DNA of 64,000 nt from Megachile rotundata (taxonomy: Eukaryota; Arthropoda; Insecta; Hymenoptera; Megachilidae), in the NCBI RefSeq assembly GCF_050947335.1, contig NC_134983.1:3968001-4032000 (forward strand). The letters are read 5' to 3'. Shown piece after piece: positions 50,601-60,930 of the stretch; position 1 is the first letter of the stretch; the number at the start of each line of letters is the position of its first letter. The notes below the pieces were generated by a model. That model saw only the letters and a list, made by a program, of their open reading frames with translations. It had not been told where the DNA came from and did not search any database. The translations under genes were made by a program, and so were the position numbers.

Positions 50601-53600
50601 CAGTTACTGATTATAAACCTGCTATTTGTTTCTCTCCACCATATTTAACTTTCGAGAAAAATTTGTTACGGCAAGTAAACTTTTCAGTTTCAAAAGAATG
50701 CCTATGTTAATAAATTTAAAAATTATCCTGCAGAAAGTGATTTTTCAATATTTTAGAAATTTAAGCATTTTTTATGTTGTAACTATAAGAGTTATAGAAA
50801 TTATAAAAATTGTTTCATAATTTTTCACAAATGAATAATTGAATAAAACGAATAAATATGCATAAAATATAAAATCAGAGGAATATAAAGTTGAATAAAG
50901 TTTAGTTGAGCGAAAGGGTTGAAAAATTATAATAAAAATACAAAATGATTTTGAACTGATTTCTGTTACAATGTAACGTACAGCGTGTCCCACTTTTGTA
51001 AAAATAAGCTCTTAAATACTTTATTGAAAGATTAGGAATATACGAAATAATGATGAACAATTTTCTCCTTCACTGCTGCATATTAATAATTCTCGACTTT
51101 CATATATTTTTTAATAACTTTTAATAATACATTCAAGAGCCTGTGCTGATATAAACGTTTCCTCTTATTTTTAATCATAAATACGGATAAAACTCGAACA
51201 CTTATATGATATCGAACAAAGCTGTTGACATTTCTGTCCTAACTTTAACAAAATATTTGGAACTCCACGTTAATATAACATTCTTTTTAATTTTTACGAA
51301 TAGAATATGATAGGTTTGCTTGTAAAAAACTGAGGCATCCTGTATGAACAGTTTCAAGCATCATCTGATAACCATTTCGAAATAAAATCGAATATGAGAA
51401 AAGTACTACGATCTGCAGTCCAAGATATAGCATCTTACGCGACGAAAGATCAGAATTCTATCCCATTTCTTATTTTCGATAGGATGAGGTAGAAGGTGGA
51501 TATACATGTGTACTAGCGGATTTTCAAACGAACCAATGCAACGAACAGAGATCTCGAGTTTCTCGTGGACTTCTGATCGCTGCAGGCGAAATCCTCTCCC
51601 AAGAAAAGACGACAACTTATGCTATCGGTGACAGTCGTGTCAGCAGATAGTAGCATATCGCGACGATTCAGATTTCAGCAGATTCTGATCCGTTTCGTAT
51701 TTAGAGATTAACACGTGGCACCTTTGTTGCATTTGATCGTCCAGTCTCATCCGGTTAATTTGCTCTCTACTTTTTCTCAGACGTTCGTGAATTCTTTTCT
51801 TTTTCAATTAAACATCTTTGTGCGACTCATTCCACAATTATTGGTATTTCATGTTTATGATAATTTTTAAACCCTTGTACTTTATATGTGAGACAATTGC
51901 AATAGACAATTACAATCGATAATAGGAAAATAATAATCAAAATCAATTAAGAATTTTTAGAGTTAGCAGCAAAAATACCTTTGAGTGCAATGGGTTCAAA
52001 GAGTATGACATATTAGAATGTGGCACTCGTATTTTGATAATCAAGTCAAAAATCCACAACATTAGCTTTATCCACAGAAGATGCCCACGCATATTGTCGA
52101 GAAAACTCGAGACACCATATATGTGTAAACGTGAGATGTTCATCGGTGTATAATCATCAAAGACAGAAATGGGCGGTCAAATACAAAGATACAAGAATAG
52201 AGTTATGAACAGTATCAATAATGAACACATTTCCGGTCAGAGAAGCGGCAATCACGGTGATTCATTACATCAGCTGGCCATTTAACGTTGTTCGAAGTTG
52301 ATTTTTATCGCAGCGTTAGATGCTCGGAGGCAGGGAATGGACAAAAGATGGTTACACGATCGTTTCGCGGCAATTTTTACAAAGACCGTGTAAGAGGATT
52401 CCACCTGAAGCGGCTTATCGCGTGATATCGCGACCCGTGCATTCTTTTAAATTCTTCTTCCCTCTTCTCGTTCGCAATCTTTCCGGCGTGTCCGTTAAAT
52501 ATTGCCGAGGAACACTTAGCCAACCAGACGATATTTCATGCGAGCAGGTGGCGTCTTGCAAAAAGGAACGAGACACGCTTTAACCACCACTGGCCCTTCT
52601 TTCTCTCTCGCTTTATCACGGTCCCTTTCCTCTCCTCTTTCCTCTATGGCTGCCACGTACCTTCGCGAACGAGTGGCACGACCTAAACGCTTGTAAGAGG
52701 TTCACGAACCTTCCGGTTGGCCCGATCGGCCGTTACGGTACCTGAAGAGAGATACCAACCAATGAATCGTGATCCTTTACTCACCACGTCGCCGGTTTCG
52801 CCTGGATAACCCATTTCACCGGGGATCCCGTACGTTCCTGGGAAACCCTAAACAGAAAAAACACGGTTTAGCGACAAGAGTTTCGGGGCAGTTGGAAATT
52901 GTTAGCATTTCAATGGCTTTCTTGCTGTAAAGGCGAAACGATTTTGTTTGTGGTTGGGTTCTTTTGGTTTTACGACCCCGTAAATAGGAATGGATGGAAG
53001 CTAAGGAATTTTGAGACTCACCGTAAACTTAGGAATTTTCAAAACGATAACTACTGACAGCTTCTGTACTGTTAACCACCCGTGACTTATAGATATTTGG
53101 TCATAATTGTCAATTTATGTGTATGAATTTATAATGTAACTCAGTGTTGTATAATTGAAAAGTTGGGATTTCTAAATTTAGCATTTAGAAATTTGGAAAT
53201 GTGAAATTTTGCAAATTGGGTAACTTCGAAACTGTAGAAATTTATTGATATGAAGATGTAGGAATTTAATTTGGAATTTGAAATTTTGACAATCTGTAAA
53301 TTTGGAAATTTAAAAATTAAGTATTTGGAAACTTGTGGATGTAGAAATTTAGGATTTAGTGGTTTAGGAATTTAGGAATGTGGAAAGGTAATTTGAAAAA
53401 TGCAAAGATTTATTGATCTGGAAATATAGGAATTCAAAATTTCAGAAATTTGAAAATTTGGAAATTTAGGGATCATGACTTTAGTTTTTAAAAATTTAGG
53501 AATTTAGTATTTAGGAATGTGGAAATTTGGAAATTTGGAAATTCGGATACTGCAAAGATTTATTCATATGAAACTACAGAAATATGATTAAGAACTTGAA

Positions 53601-56600
53601 CCTCAGAAAATCTGAAAATTTGATGTTTTCAAAATTAAATATTTAAAAATTTAGGAATTTGAGATTGTGATTTTCAGTCACTAGCTTTTCTGATATTTTG
53701 TTATTTACAAGTTTCTTGATCTAAAAAGTCCACCGACAAAAACTGAAGAGATCCACAGATTTTGTTACAGCAACAATCAAAACTGAGTCTTCTGTATGCA
53801 TTTAAATGGGAAAATTTACGAGATACAATATTTCTGCTTTTTTCAGAAAGTCTTATTCAGACTTGTTTAGTTTACAAATATCTGGTATATTCGGAGAATC
53901 GAAATTGAAGATTTCTACTAAAAATTGGGAAAAGTCGACGTTACTTTAGAAATAATAAAAATTAATTAAATAACATGGACTAGAAATTCTAAAGAAATGG
54001 ATAAAAAATGCGTTTTATAAAAAAATGTTTTGTGTAAAAATGAATAATTCTTTGGACATTTAAAAAATATGTAGGCAACAATGACTTAGAAACAACAAAA
54101 TCTGCAATTTATTTTGTATCAATTTAATTTTTGTATTTGTTCAGTAACTAATAAAATTAGTAATGTTTTTGATATTTAAACAGATATTTTTATTAGCGAA
54201 TAACTTTTTTCATTTGCAGTTATATAATTGCATTTTAAGAAAAGAATTGATGCAGACTTTTTTCTTCTTTCCACGGATTCTGATATGGAATTTTGATAAA
54301 CTCTTTGCATTTATGTAGAGATAAAGGAAATTACGGTTTTTGTTGACCGCTAAGAGATTTTATGGACCGCAACGATTAGATTGAGAAGAAAGACTGGTTT
54401 GTAATTTAAAGTCTTCCAGTTTAGTACTTTGGACGTGGTCCAAATCTCAATTTCGTTGGAGATATCAATATATTTCAAGATTCTTTAGTTTTGTTGCAAG
54501 TACCACGAAGAAGTATTCATAAATGATAAATTCTGGCGCTGTACATCTATTCTAATATTCCCTTTCCAGTTTAATATCGAGCATCTTAATGGAATTAAGA
54601 TGATCGATATGAATATGAATTTCAGTGGAGTATTTTTACTTTGCACCGTTTTTAACAAATCAATGAACAACTGTTAACGAAAGAAAAAATGAATTTTCTG
54701 CAGTAAAATAGGAAGGTAATTTATATGGACAGGTCATATGTCAACTAAATGTTTTGAAGAAATAGCTGTGTTCGTTGATGATGAAGAGCCAAAAGGTGCA
54801 TTTAATATTAAATAAATACGACACAAAGAAATTTGCTTTATATTATTACGTTATTAAAAATTTCGATAAGTATATTCTAAAAATTCAATAAGCAATTTCT
54901 TAACAAAATTTGAAATTTCTCTATGGTACTCTATTATAATAAATATAATATAAACTACAAAGATGATTAATACATACATCAATTTGAAATGATTTTAATT
55001 TTTCAATAACAAAAAATTTTCAAAACTATAATTAAATAAATAAATATATTGTTTCGATTTTAATATTTTAATAAATTATTATGAATATTCTAATTACATT
55101 ATTATACAATATTATTAATATTCAAATTATTATCGAAACGTTGCTGAAGACAGAATAATATTAATTAATTTTAATATCGACGTTATTAATAGAATAAATA
55201 TACTATATTGAAAATTTTGCAAGATTACATAAATTCTTCAGCGCTCGAAATTCAAGACCTCGTTCTTCCACTAAATTTACCTTCCAAGTATTCACGAATC
55301 CATCTCTCAACATATTTCAAAAAGTCCTCTAAATCTTCCGTTATAGCAAAAACTATAAAGCACCAAAATGATCAATGCGAACATCAGTTACAACGAACGA
55401 TCTCAATATCCGATTCCAACTTTTCAGAAACTCAACGCTGTCGACATTATCCAATCGGTCGAAGAAATTTCTGCAGTATCCCCACTAGTCTCCCCACATT
55501 CTGGTCACGTCCCGAAACTACTACCACCGACGAACTTGTAGTTCTATAACCTTGTGTCCAACTATTTCCTCTAGCTAGTTCGTCTTCGGCTCTCGTTCTC
55601 ACGGACGCTTACATTACAGTCGAAAAGATTTAGGTATCCACGACGGAAATCCTTCAACGAAGAAATAACAATTTTCTTCCTGCGTCTTTGTAACTCTATA
55701 CCGACGTGAATGCGTTTTCCGTGAAACAGACTAGCGAATGCATTTAAATTCCAACGATCGAACGTCCCATGTCGACAGGACGCTACCTAATCACGGGAAC
55801 TGATTTGCACGTGCTTCGAATTCAGCAGATGGATGCACTACATTATTAAGTTTGCATCCTACTGGACAATATTGTTCAAGGACCTCCAACCGGTGTCGTT
55901 TAACGTTGTTTGTGTTCAATTCAGGAATTCAAGAAACGAAATGGTTGTTGTATTTGCAAAAATGCTGAATTTAGGGTATTTTCTGTTTGTGAGTATATAA
56001 ATTCTGTTTGAACTTTTAGTAGAAAATTATAGAATACTTAATTTTAGCTTATAATAGCAATGCAAAGAAATGACTATGCCAAATTTTTAGTACTTTGTAA
56101 ATCCTAAAACTCTTTAAATTTCGTATTTTTTGAAACGTTCAAATCAGGACGCTTATAAAATTTTAAAACTTTGAATTTGCCCATTATATGTTTAAATAGC
56201 TGCCGAAAATTTGGATTTTGATTCAAGAAATTTGGACATCTAGAATTCTAGAATTTAATTCTATATACTTCGATTATGAAAATAACCTATGATGTATTAA
56301 TCGAATAAACTTGTCGAATGAAGCTTTACTTCTTGCTGTACTTCTCACAAACCGAAAAAAAGACAGGGAGGAAGATGTACTGTAACATCTTAATGGGCAA
56401 TATCACGCTTCAGTAATAAAAAAATCAACGTCTGACGTTTGAAGGGGACCCTCGTTAGGCAGCTGATTAAAAAAACGTGGAATTAAAGATAAGCTTCGTT
56501 ACCTCAGGTCCATTGACGCCTGGATTTCCACGAATACCCTTTACGCCTACAGAGTTGACACCACCTTCACCTGGTTCACCAGTGGGGCCATAGTCTCCCA

Positions 56601-58090
56601 TTGGTCCTGGTGGACCACGCTCACCATAAATGCCGGGCATTCCCGGTGCACCGGCACGTCCATCGGTTCCGTTGCATCCATCCAAACCGTCTGGTCCCAT
56701 TACACCGGGTGCACCAGTGTTACCCTGCGGCCAAGAATTTAATTACTCCCGGTTTCTTTGACACTTGCAGCTTGTTTTTTATTTGTCGGATCTCGACACG
56801 AAGAAACAGGTCCCCGTTGATGAGGAATTGCTTCGCTTCGCGGTGATTTTTTACGGTACATGCAATGATCACAGTGTAACCAAATATTTCTTTCTTTTTA
56901 GTTATTCGAGCGATTGGTTTGCAATGGGTATAATTCTTATGATATATTAATTTTCTATTCAGATTTAGGATTCAAAACGGGGAACTGAATTCAAGAATTA
57001 ACGTTTGTCATTTCTGTTCATGGGCGTTGTTTTTTACTTTTGTAAAATTACGGAAAGAAAGTTATAAATAATACTAATAAGGCAATAAAGGAATCAATAT
57101 TTTGTATTAAAAAAACTGTTAAAAACAAAACAATAAATTAGTAGTATAAAGTAATTTGTTTCAAATCATTCTGAAAAGATACATGTAAGATTTCTACCTT
57201 GAACAAGTGATAATTTCAATAATTTGGTTAATTATAATTTATTACATATTCATGTGTGTGACAAAATACGAAAATTTGTAATTAATGAATTTGTATTTAT
57301 AAAATTTGTAACATTGTATAGTCAGTATTCGAACAGCGTGATTTTTTAAATAGTAGACATGACGTTTTGCAATTTCAGAAGAAAATCTTGTTAATAAAAA
57401 AATGTTTTATGTGACATTTTAAGCAATTGGTTTTTCAACGAGTCTTATGTGAAGAATGGTCTAACGTTTCAACAACTTAAACCCATCGCTACTTGTCATC
57501 AAGTAAGCAAAGTACACTTGACCCATTTGCGAAGACGATTTTTCTCGACAACAACAGAGTTATACGTAGACTACAAAAAAAAAAGTAGAAACTGTGCTCG
57601 ACTTTATTTTTGTTCCTCTGAAAAACCAGCACTTTCAAAATGTAAAAGTTTGTACTTTGTTTTAAGCGATATTAAGAGAACATTCTAAAAGTAAAGAAAC
57701 GTATGTACAATATTTTAAAAATATTAAATGAAAAGGAATGTTACTATTACTATTCTTTAACGTAATTTCATTATTTATTATTTCTTAAGTGATTTTCGCT
57801 TAAAAAATATTTTCTTTCGTATTTTGTCTATATAAAGAGTTAATTGTAACTTTTGAATATTTAAAGGAAATTTATAAAACGAAATTGACGAAACTTTTCT
57901 TGAAATCAGTCGGAATATTTAGATTTTCCATTTGTAGAGATTTAAATGGCTTTCGACTTGATGACTCGGGAAATCAAAAGAGCCCTGAACGTAAAAATTG
58001 AAACTCAAGGAACGAACTTTTAATGGAATGGAGATCTGTACGAACCGACAGTCCTGGAGGTCCGGGGAAACCTTGTATACCTTGGTCACC
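29139..58090 (-). CDS. Type IV collagen alpha chain, 25 exons, 5' end missing
   Basis: Secreted basement-membrane collagen; three chains form a triple helix that polymerises through the C-terminal NC1 domain into the network under epithelia, muscle and fat body. Twenty-five exons are listed separately; all splice phases agree and sum to 5,193 nt (1,730 codons plus stop). About 1,440 residues of Gly-X-Y repeat with many short interruptions precede a two-lobed NC1 with 12 cysteines. The sulfilimine partners used across animals are present: the third Met of MPMSM (exon 24) and the Lys of QTLK (exon 25). The GCNGT motif in exon 2 sits near the N-terminus of other family members, so only the signal peptide and 7S region (roughly 50-120 residues) are missing. 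Fly homologues are Cg25C and viking; I cannot say which this matches. The 79-residue tail after the last cysteine is unusual. Family assignment is certain; single splice sites are inferred by eye. Confidence 0.97.
29865..29940 (+). repeat. Short AATTTGGA-type minisatellite in last collagen intron
   Basis: About eight degenerate units between exons 25 and 24, next to the diverged third copy of a 152-bp repeat. Confidence 0.7.
30045..30200 (+). repeat. Diverged third copy of the 12.1-kb repeat, in a collagen intron
   Basis: Shares TTCATAGTTC, AAGTATTT, GGTTAGGTAAGTG-like and CGTGACGCGGCAGTACAAAGT-like stretches in the same order as 12,086-12,410. This makes the unit a dispersed element rather than a purely local duplication. 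Confidence 0.55.
30382..30674 (-). CDS. Collagen IV exon 24: core of NC1
   Basis: Reads (G)AAGSCVRKFSTMPFMFC, then YSYWLSTTEPMPMSM, then SRCSVCEAP and AVHSQT, the junction of the two C4 lobes. Six of the 12 NC1 cysteines are here. The last Met of MPMSM aligns with Met93, the sulfilimine donor. Donor GTAAAT directly after SFLM. Confidence 0.95.
31687..31872 (-). CDS. Collagen IV exon 23: end of helix and start of NC1
   Basis: The helix ends in a proline-rich linker (PPAPPAPGPRNRG), then NC1 begins with FYFARHSQS, matching the family's RHSQ box. It holds the first NC1 cysteine (IPMCPQ), WDGFSLLHI and the QDLG end. Acceptor TTTTTTAG, donor GTAAGA. Confidence 0.93.
32431..32601 (-). CDS. Collagen IV exon 22
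   Basis: Last all-collagenous exon, rich in Met and Pro (GMMGEPG, GMMGPPG). Acceptor TATGTAG, donor GTAAAT; phase 1 at both ends. Confidence 0.9.
32691..32778 (-). CDS. Collagen IV exon 21
   Basis: Helix break TNPFSPFPRKG, aromatic and proline-rich, then GIPGDIGLSG. Acceptor CTTAACAG, donor GTATTA. Confidence 0.88.
32779..34206 (-). other. Collagen intron 20, 1.4 kb
   Basis: AT-rich intron without reading frames or repeats I can name. Confidence 0.6.
34207..34499 (-). CDS. Collagen IV exon 20
   Basis: Breaks at GLPSPPG and GISVKG, otherwise regular repeat ending GSPGPK in phase 0. Acceptor TGTTCAG, donor GTTAGT. Confidence 0.9.
34817..35002 (-). CDS. Collagen IV exon 19
   Basis: Two short breaks, GQFAERG and GFTIPG. 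Acceptor TTTTTAG, donor GTTATT; phase 1 at both ends. Confidence 0.9.
35122..35221 (-). CDS. Collagen IV exon 18
   Basis: Short exon of unbroken Gly-X-Y, GEKGDMGFYG to GPPGFPG. Acceptor ATTGCAG, donor GTAAAA. Confidence 0.9.
35689..35888 (-). CDS. Collagen IV exon 17
   Basis: Interrupted by LPSFAEAEKGDFG; ends GLYGRK in phase 0. Acceptor TGCTTAG, donor GTAAGG. Confidence 0.9.
36677..36875 (-). CDS. Collagen IV exon 16
   Basis: Regular repeat from GEIGDMGPDG to GQMGTPG, with an RGD in GARGDWG. Acceptor CTATACAG, donor GTAAGC. Confidence 0.9.
37536..38080 (-). CDS. Collagen IV exon 15, longest (182 codons)
   Basis: Long, nearly perfect Gly-X-Y exon with few breaks (GENAFSG, GLSTDG). Acceptor reads TTCTTTTGAAG, less pyrimidine-rich than the others, so the 5' edge is slightly less sure; phase fits exon 14. 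Donor GTGTGT. Confidence 0.88.
38548..38653 (-). CDS. Collagen IV exon 14 (RGDS)
   Basis: Reads GAKGQRGDSVQGYRG at its start. The four-residue RGDS lies in a one-residue break of the repeat, so it could be exposed. Acceptor TCTGCAG, donor GTACGA. Confidence 0.9.
38729..38935 (-). CDS. Collagen IV exon 13 (69 codons)
   Basis: Starts GRIGNKGDRGDPGTNQTYG, combining an RGD triplet with an Asn-Gln-Thr sequon in a helix break. Acceptor ATTTTAG, donor GTAAAT; phase 0 at both ends. Confidence 0.9.
39715..39908 (-). CDS. Collagen IV exon 12
   Basis: Begins (G)YDGAKGVAGWNGDEG and ends GPVGFP, with a short break GISPQG. Acceptor CTTGCAG, donor GTAAGT; enters in phase 1, leaves in phase 0. Confidence 0.9.
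40621..40870 (-). CDS. Collagen IV exon 11
   Basis: Two long interruptions, DDAYIPIEYLHGEPG and SSSYDIKMKG, in otherwise regular Gly-X-Y. A TTAA-flanked MITE lies 60 bp upstream in transcription sense (40,931-41,245). Donor GTGAGA. Confidence 0.9.
40931..41245 (+). mobile_element. TTAA-flanked MITE, copy 1 (315 bp, in collagen intron)
   Basis: Starts CCAGTTAACTGTGG and ends in the inverted ACACACTTAACTGG. TTAA lies directly before it and CTAA after it, as expected for a piggyBac-type target site with one mutation. Inside, a 20-bp box around GGATATAGTCGTCA occurs twice. No coding capacity, so it would depend on a transposase elsewhere. About 90% like copy 2 by eye. Confidence 0.8.
42274..42620 (-). 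CDS. Collagen IV exon 10 (116 codons)
   Basis: Second longest helix exon. Interruption SGKIIFPGKKLIGKPG in the middle; GIRGDTG near the end. Donor AAA|GTAAGA, acceptor GCATAG. Confidence 0.9.
42621..45172 (-). other. Collagen intron 9, 2.55 kb
   Basis: AT-rich. A GC-richer block of about 190 bp at 44,640-44,830 gives a 72-codon minus-strand frame with no recognisable family; it may be a fragment of an old repeat. Otherwise nothing seen. Confidence 0.5.
45173..45337 (-). CDS. Collagen IV exon 9 (cysteine pair)
   Basis: Ends with GDDCGICKPG, a CxxC pair in an interruption of the helix. Fly type IV chains also carry paired cysteines within their helix. Phase 1 at both ends; donor GTACGT. Confidence 0.9.
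46826..47002 (-). CDS. Collagen IV exon 8
   Basis: Gly-X-Y repeat with the hydrophobic interruption GITIIG and two overlapping RGD triplets (GDRGDRGDPG). Phase 1 at both ends. AT-rich palindromic DNA lies directly beside the donor. Confidence 0.88.
47094..47243 (-). CDS. Collagen IV exon 7
   Basis: Contains the most proline-rich run of the chain, four GPP triplets in a row, then a GSSVKG interruption. Phase 1 at both ends; donor GTACGG. Confidence 0.88.
47688..47814 (-). CDS. Collagen IV exon 6 (acidic interruption)
   Basis: Collagenous repeat with a non-collagenous acidic stretch, KYIPELDEIIQGNIG, in the second half. Ends in phase 1. The donor reads AG|GTCCGT, a poor consensus, but phase and reading both require it. 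Confidence 0.85.
47990..48990 (+). repeat. AATTTGGA-type minisatellite, 1 kb, in collagen intron
   Basis: Largest block of the family. Higher-order copies are visible: segments with GGAATTTGGAAATTTGAGAA recur near 48,541, 48,671 and 48,768, so 100-130 bp of array has been duplicated. Confidence 0.88.
49096..49257 (-). CDS. Collagen IV exon 5 (54 codons)
   Basis: Uninterrupted Gly-X-Y repeat from GRPGYAGLKG to GVDGPD. Acceptor ATGTAG, donor GTAAGT. The intron on its 3' side holds the largest minisatellite block of the gene. Confidence 0.9.
50246..50485 (-). CDS. Collagen IV exon 4 (80 codons, glycosylation site)
   Basis: The Gly-X-Y repeat is broken by a long interruption, PPSDPKFRGSQNTTSVKG, which carries an Asn-Thr-Thr sequon. 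Such interruptions give type IV collagen its flexibility. Acceptor TTCGTAG, donor GTGAGT. Confidence 0.9.
50486..52784 (-). other. Collagen intron 3, 2.3 kb, GC-richer near exon 3
   Basis: The stretch 52,300-52,780 is clearly less AT-rich than the rest and has no minisatellite; it could hold an intronic control element. The rest is AT-rich with nothing recognised. Confidence 0.4.
52785..52847 (-). CDS. Collagen IV exon 3 (21 codons)
   Basis: Short collagenous exon reading GFPGTYGIPG and ending GDV. Acceptor TGTTTAG, donor GTGAGT. It is isolated between introns of 2.3 and 3.7 kb. Confidence 0.88.
53160..53670 (+). repeat. AATTTGGA-type minisatellite in collagen intron
   Basis: Degenerate 8-9 bp units such as GGAAATTT and TTTAGGAA. 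Same family as the blocks near 4.1, 10.4, 48.5 and 62.2 kb. Confidence 0.85.
56503..56724 (-). CDS. Collagen IV exon 2 (74 codons, GCNGT motif)
   Basis: Contains GLDGCNGTDG. A Gly-Cys-Asn-Gly-Thr motif near the N-terminal end of the triple helix is typical of type IV chains, and NGT is a possible N-glycosylation site. The interruption GEGGVNSVGVKG follows. Acceptor GCCGCAG, donor GTAACG, phase 0 at both ends. Confidence 0.9.
58046..58090 (-). CDS. Collagen IV exon 1 in window (15 codons)
   Basis: Reads GDQGIQGFPGPPGLS. Acceptor is a run of T followed by CAG; the donor is GTTCGT, a weak match. It is the most upstream collagenous exon I can find; phase 0 at both ends. Confidence 0.82.
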
Positions 58091-59424
58091 CTGAAAAAAA
58101 GCATACATTAGATTAGTAATTGTTTGCAGCAACTGTTTGTGCATCTTTAAATTAGTAAGTTGGAAAATGACGTGAATTATCTTTAAGGATTTCAAATATT
58201 GATTTTTAATAAATAGAATTACCAATTATGTTTTTTAGTGTTCTTTTCTATTAAAGAGGTGTAACTATAACGTGTGTTTATACATGTATAGAGGACTACA
58301 GGATAGATTTTTATTAACCATGCATATTTGAAAAAATAAATGTGTCAAGAAGATAAAAAATTAATAAGCTTATAGGAAATAAGGCGTATGAAGTTTTAAC
58401 GTGTCATATGTGTGTGATGATCTGCAAAATTTGTTATATAGATTAATAAGAGTTGGATATTGTTAAATAATTCTTGAGAATAAATTTAAAATAAAATGAA
58501 ATATCAAGGAAGATGAATAATTTCTGTTAATGTTAATATATTTAAGGACTTGAAAATGAAAATTTCAAATAAAACAAAGCTATTTTATACTGAATAATTT
58601 TCATTTTAAATTGATTTTTATTTCGTTTAAATGTAGTTTATGTTTAAGTAATTTGGTATTATTTAAAAATTTGTATATAAAAGATTATTTAACATTATTA
58701 ATTATCTTCTTTGTACTTGAATTATTTGTTTGACTACTCAAATATTATCCAGCATTGCTGCTACCTCTAAATTCATTTTCTGATTCATTATAACTTGTTT
58801 TTATTTCGTTATGATTTATGATTAATAAACAATGAATTACAAGGACTTAATGTAAATGAAAATGACAATGAAATAAACAATTACAATCACTATTTTATCC
58901 ATTAAATGAGGAGTAAAGTAAATAAAAAGATCCAATTAACAAAAATTAATTTGCGTTTGAACACAGACTGCTACAAGAAGGTTCTTAGAAATCCTAAAAT
59001 ATCCTTATCGATCTAAACAGTCATCAACCGCATATGTACATCCTCCTTCTATTAAAATGACGTTAACAGTTTCATTATCTCGGCTAATTCTTCTATAAAA
59101 ATAAGTTTCCTGATGACATGTTCAACGCCTACCAGGTTTATTTAAATATCTTTCGTCGCAATTGCGAGAAACGATTGCATCGCACCCTTGATTCAATGGA
59201 AGGTCATCTAATCGACGCTGCAACAGTAAGCAGCATTCAAACGCTTCCTGATTCCAAGGAGTTTGTAAAAAATGTATGAGTAAACGCGATTCGGTTCATC
59301 GTGCATAAGATAAAGTGTACTGTTAGCAATTGTTACAATTGTGCTATTTAACACACTTTGACTACTGTGGTGACGCTTTTGCGATTGTGATGTTTAACTT
59401 ATCGCTGCACGATTCTTTTAATTT
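58091..59424. other. Non-coding DNA upstream of collagen exon 1 in window
   Basis: AT-rich, then more mixed at 58,970-59,400. No collagenous frame, RNA gene or named repeat found. Presumably intron of the collagen gene. Confidence 0.5.
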
Positions 59425-60098
59425 GAAAATTATGTATTTTTAAATTGTATCGAGAAATTGACACAAGAAAATAACAATAAACGAGAATTTTTATTCGAAT
59501 AATTGATTACAGAAGAAATTGTGCATTTTTTAATTCTGTCGTGTAATACTAGCAAGAAAATAATAATAAACAAAGGCTTTTTACTAAAATAGTTTGTTAA
59601 AAGTGAAATTATGCATTTTTCAATTCTCGCGTGTAGTACTAATAAGAAAATAACAGTTAACAAATATTTTTTACTAAATTAATTTATGACAAGAGAAGTG
59701 CAAGTATTTTTCAATTTTCTCGAGTAATACTAATAAGAAACTAACATTAACCAGGTAAGTATGGCGATCTTTTTGCAAAGCACCAGTATGTGTCGCGATA
59801 ATCAAGCGATGACGAGTTAGCTCTCAAGAATTTATGAATCCATCTCAAATCATTTACACTTTTTATTTATTTATTTCATTTCGTGATGACCTCTAAACAT
59901 TTTAAACATATTACAATTTACGAATGTAATTTAGTTTTCGCCAAACTTACAACTTAAATATCAAATTGTAGTAAAATTTTACGCATGACGGATATAGTCA
60001 TCATGACACAAAATTCTGCTACATCTCCATGACGGGTATAATCGTCAAACACACTTAACTGGTTAAACGAATAGTTTTTACTAGAAGAATTGATTAGA
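59425..60098 (+). repeat. 88-bp tandem repeat, about four copies, split by the MITE
   Basis: Units begin near 59,425, 59,514, 59,602 and 59,692, each with a GTGCATTTTT-like start, an AATACTAATAAGAAAATAAC-like middle and a TTTTTACTAAAATAG-like end. The last unit resumes at 60,067 after the MITE. Copies are diverged. Confidence 0.75.
59751..60062 (+). mobile_element. TTAA-flanked MITE, copy 2 (312 bp)
   Basis: Same length, order and orientation as copy 1. Flanked by perfect TTAA duplications (59,747-59,750 and 60,063-60,066). It interrupts an 88-bp tandem repeat, so the empty site can be read from the flanks. Confidence 0.85.
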
Positions 60099-60930
60099 AG
60101 AATAATGGTATAGTAGGTATTTCAAATTTGTAATATTTTGAAGAGGTCCAGCAAAAAGTGGTAATTATAAAAGCCAAGAAATATTCTTGATAATTTTTGT
60201 AATTTTTTTTTTTCAAAAAGCTGTAAATTGCGAGACACGCTTCGATGTTCGGTTTATGGAGCAAGGATTTAACATTAAGCGGTGGAAATAGACCGAGTTT
60301 ACTTAATTTTCCCATCAGATCGATTCTTTGGAAATCTAATAAGGGACATTGCCAAAGTATATGGTTCAGGTCTTGTGTCTCAAAGCCGCAGTTGCATTTA
60401 GCATCTTCTACAATGTGAACATGCGCCAGGGATGCAGCAAGGTTATAGTGTTCTGATCTGCAACGATTAATCATAACTATAATTTCGCGTAGGAGATTTT
60501 TGTTTGAAAACCATGGCTTAACACTGTCTTCAAAATAGTACCGAAAGAATTCTTTTCCTTTTTTTTGTCCTTGTTGCTGAATGAATTCCCTTGTATTAGT
60601 GTTGCATTTTCTTTTGAAGAATTCTCGGAAGTCGGTAAAAGGGATGTATATTCGGTTTTCATTTTGTTCTGTGGTAGCCAGTTTTGCTAAATGGTCAACT
60701 TCGTCATTGCCCTTAATGTCTGTGTGTGAGGGGATCCAAATAAACTCTATAGAGCTGTCGTTAGAGGTATTTTGTTTAAATTTAAAGTATTTTTTTCTAA
60801 TTTCCAGAATGTAAGGATTTACTTTTATATCTATCTTTGAACTTTGAAGACAGAGAAGGGCACTGAGAGAATCGGTGAGAATTTTAAAATTATGATCGAC
60901 AACATAAAAGTGTAAAATGTCAGTTAACAT
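60094..60930 (-). pseudogene. LINE ORF2 C-terminal fragment: RNase H plus zinc-ribbon
   Basis: 278 codons open, truncated at the 5' end. The first part is the second half of an RNase H fold: LTDSLSALLCLQ, then FIWIPSHTDIKGNDEVDHLA, where the His and second Asp of the active site can be recognised; the first catalytic Asp and the Glu lie in the missing part. A CNCGFETQDLNHILWQCPLL cysteine-histidine motif follows, as in ORF2 C-termini of RNase H-bearing non-LTR elements (I/LOA groups). Reverse transcriptase and endonuclease are absent. An uninterrupted frame suggests recent insertion. Confidence 0.85.

Noticed and set aside
59141..59160. ACCAGGTTTATTT as a possible collagen exon edge
   Set aside because: The sequence around it gives no Gly-X-Y in any minus frame.
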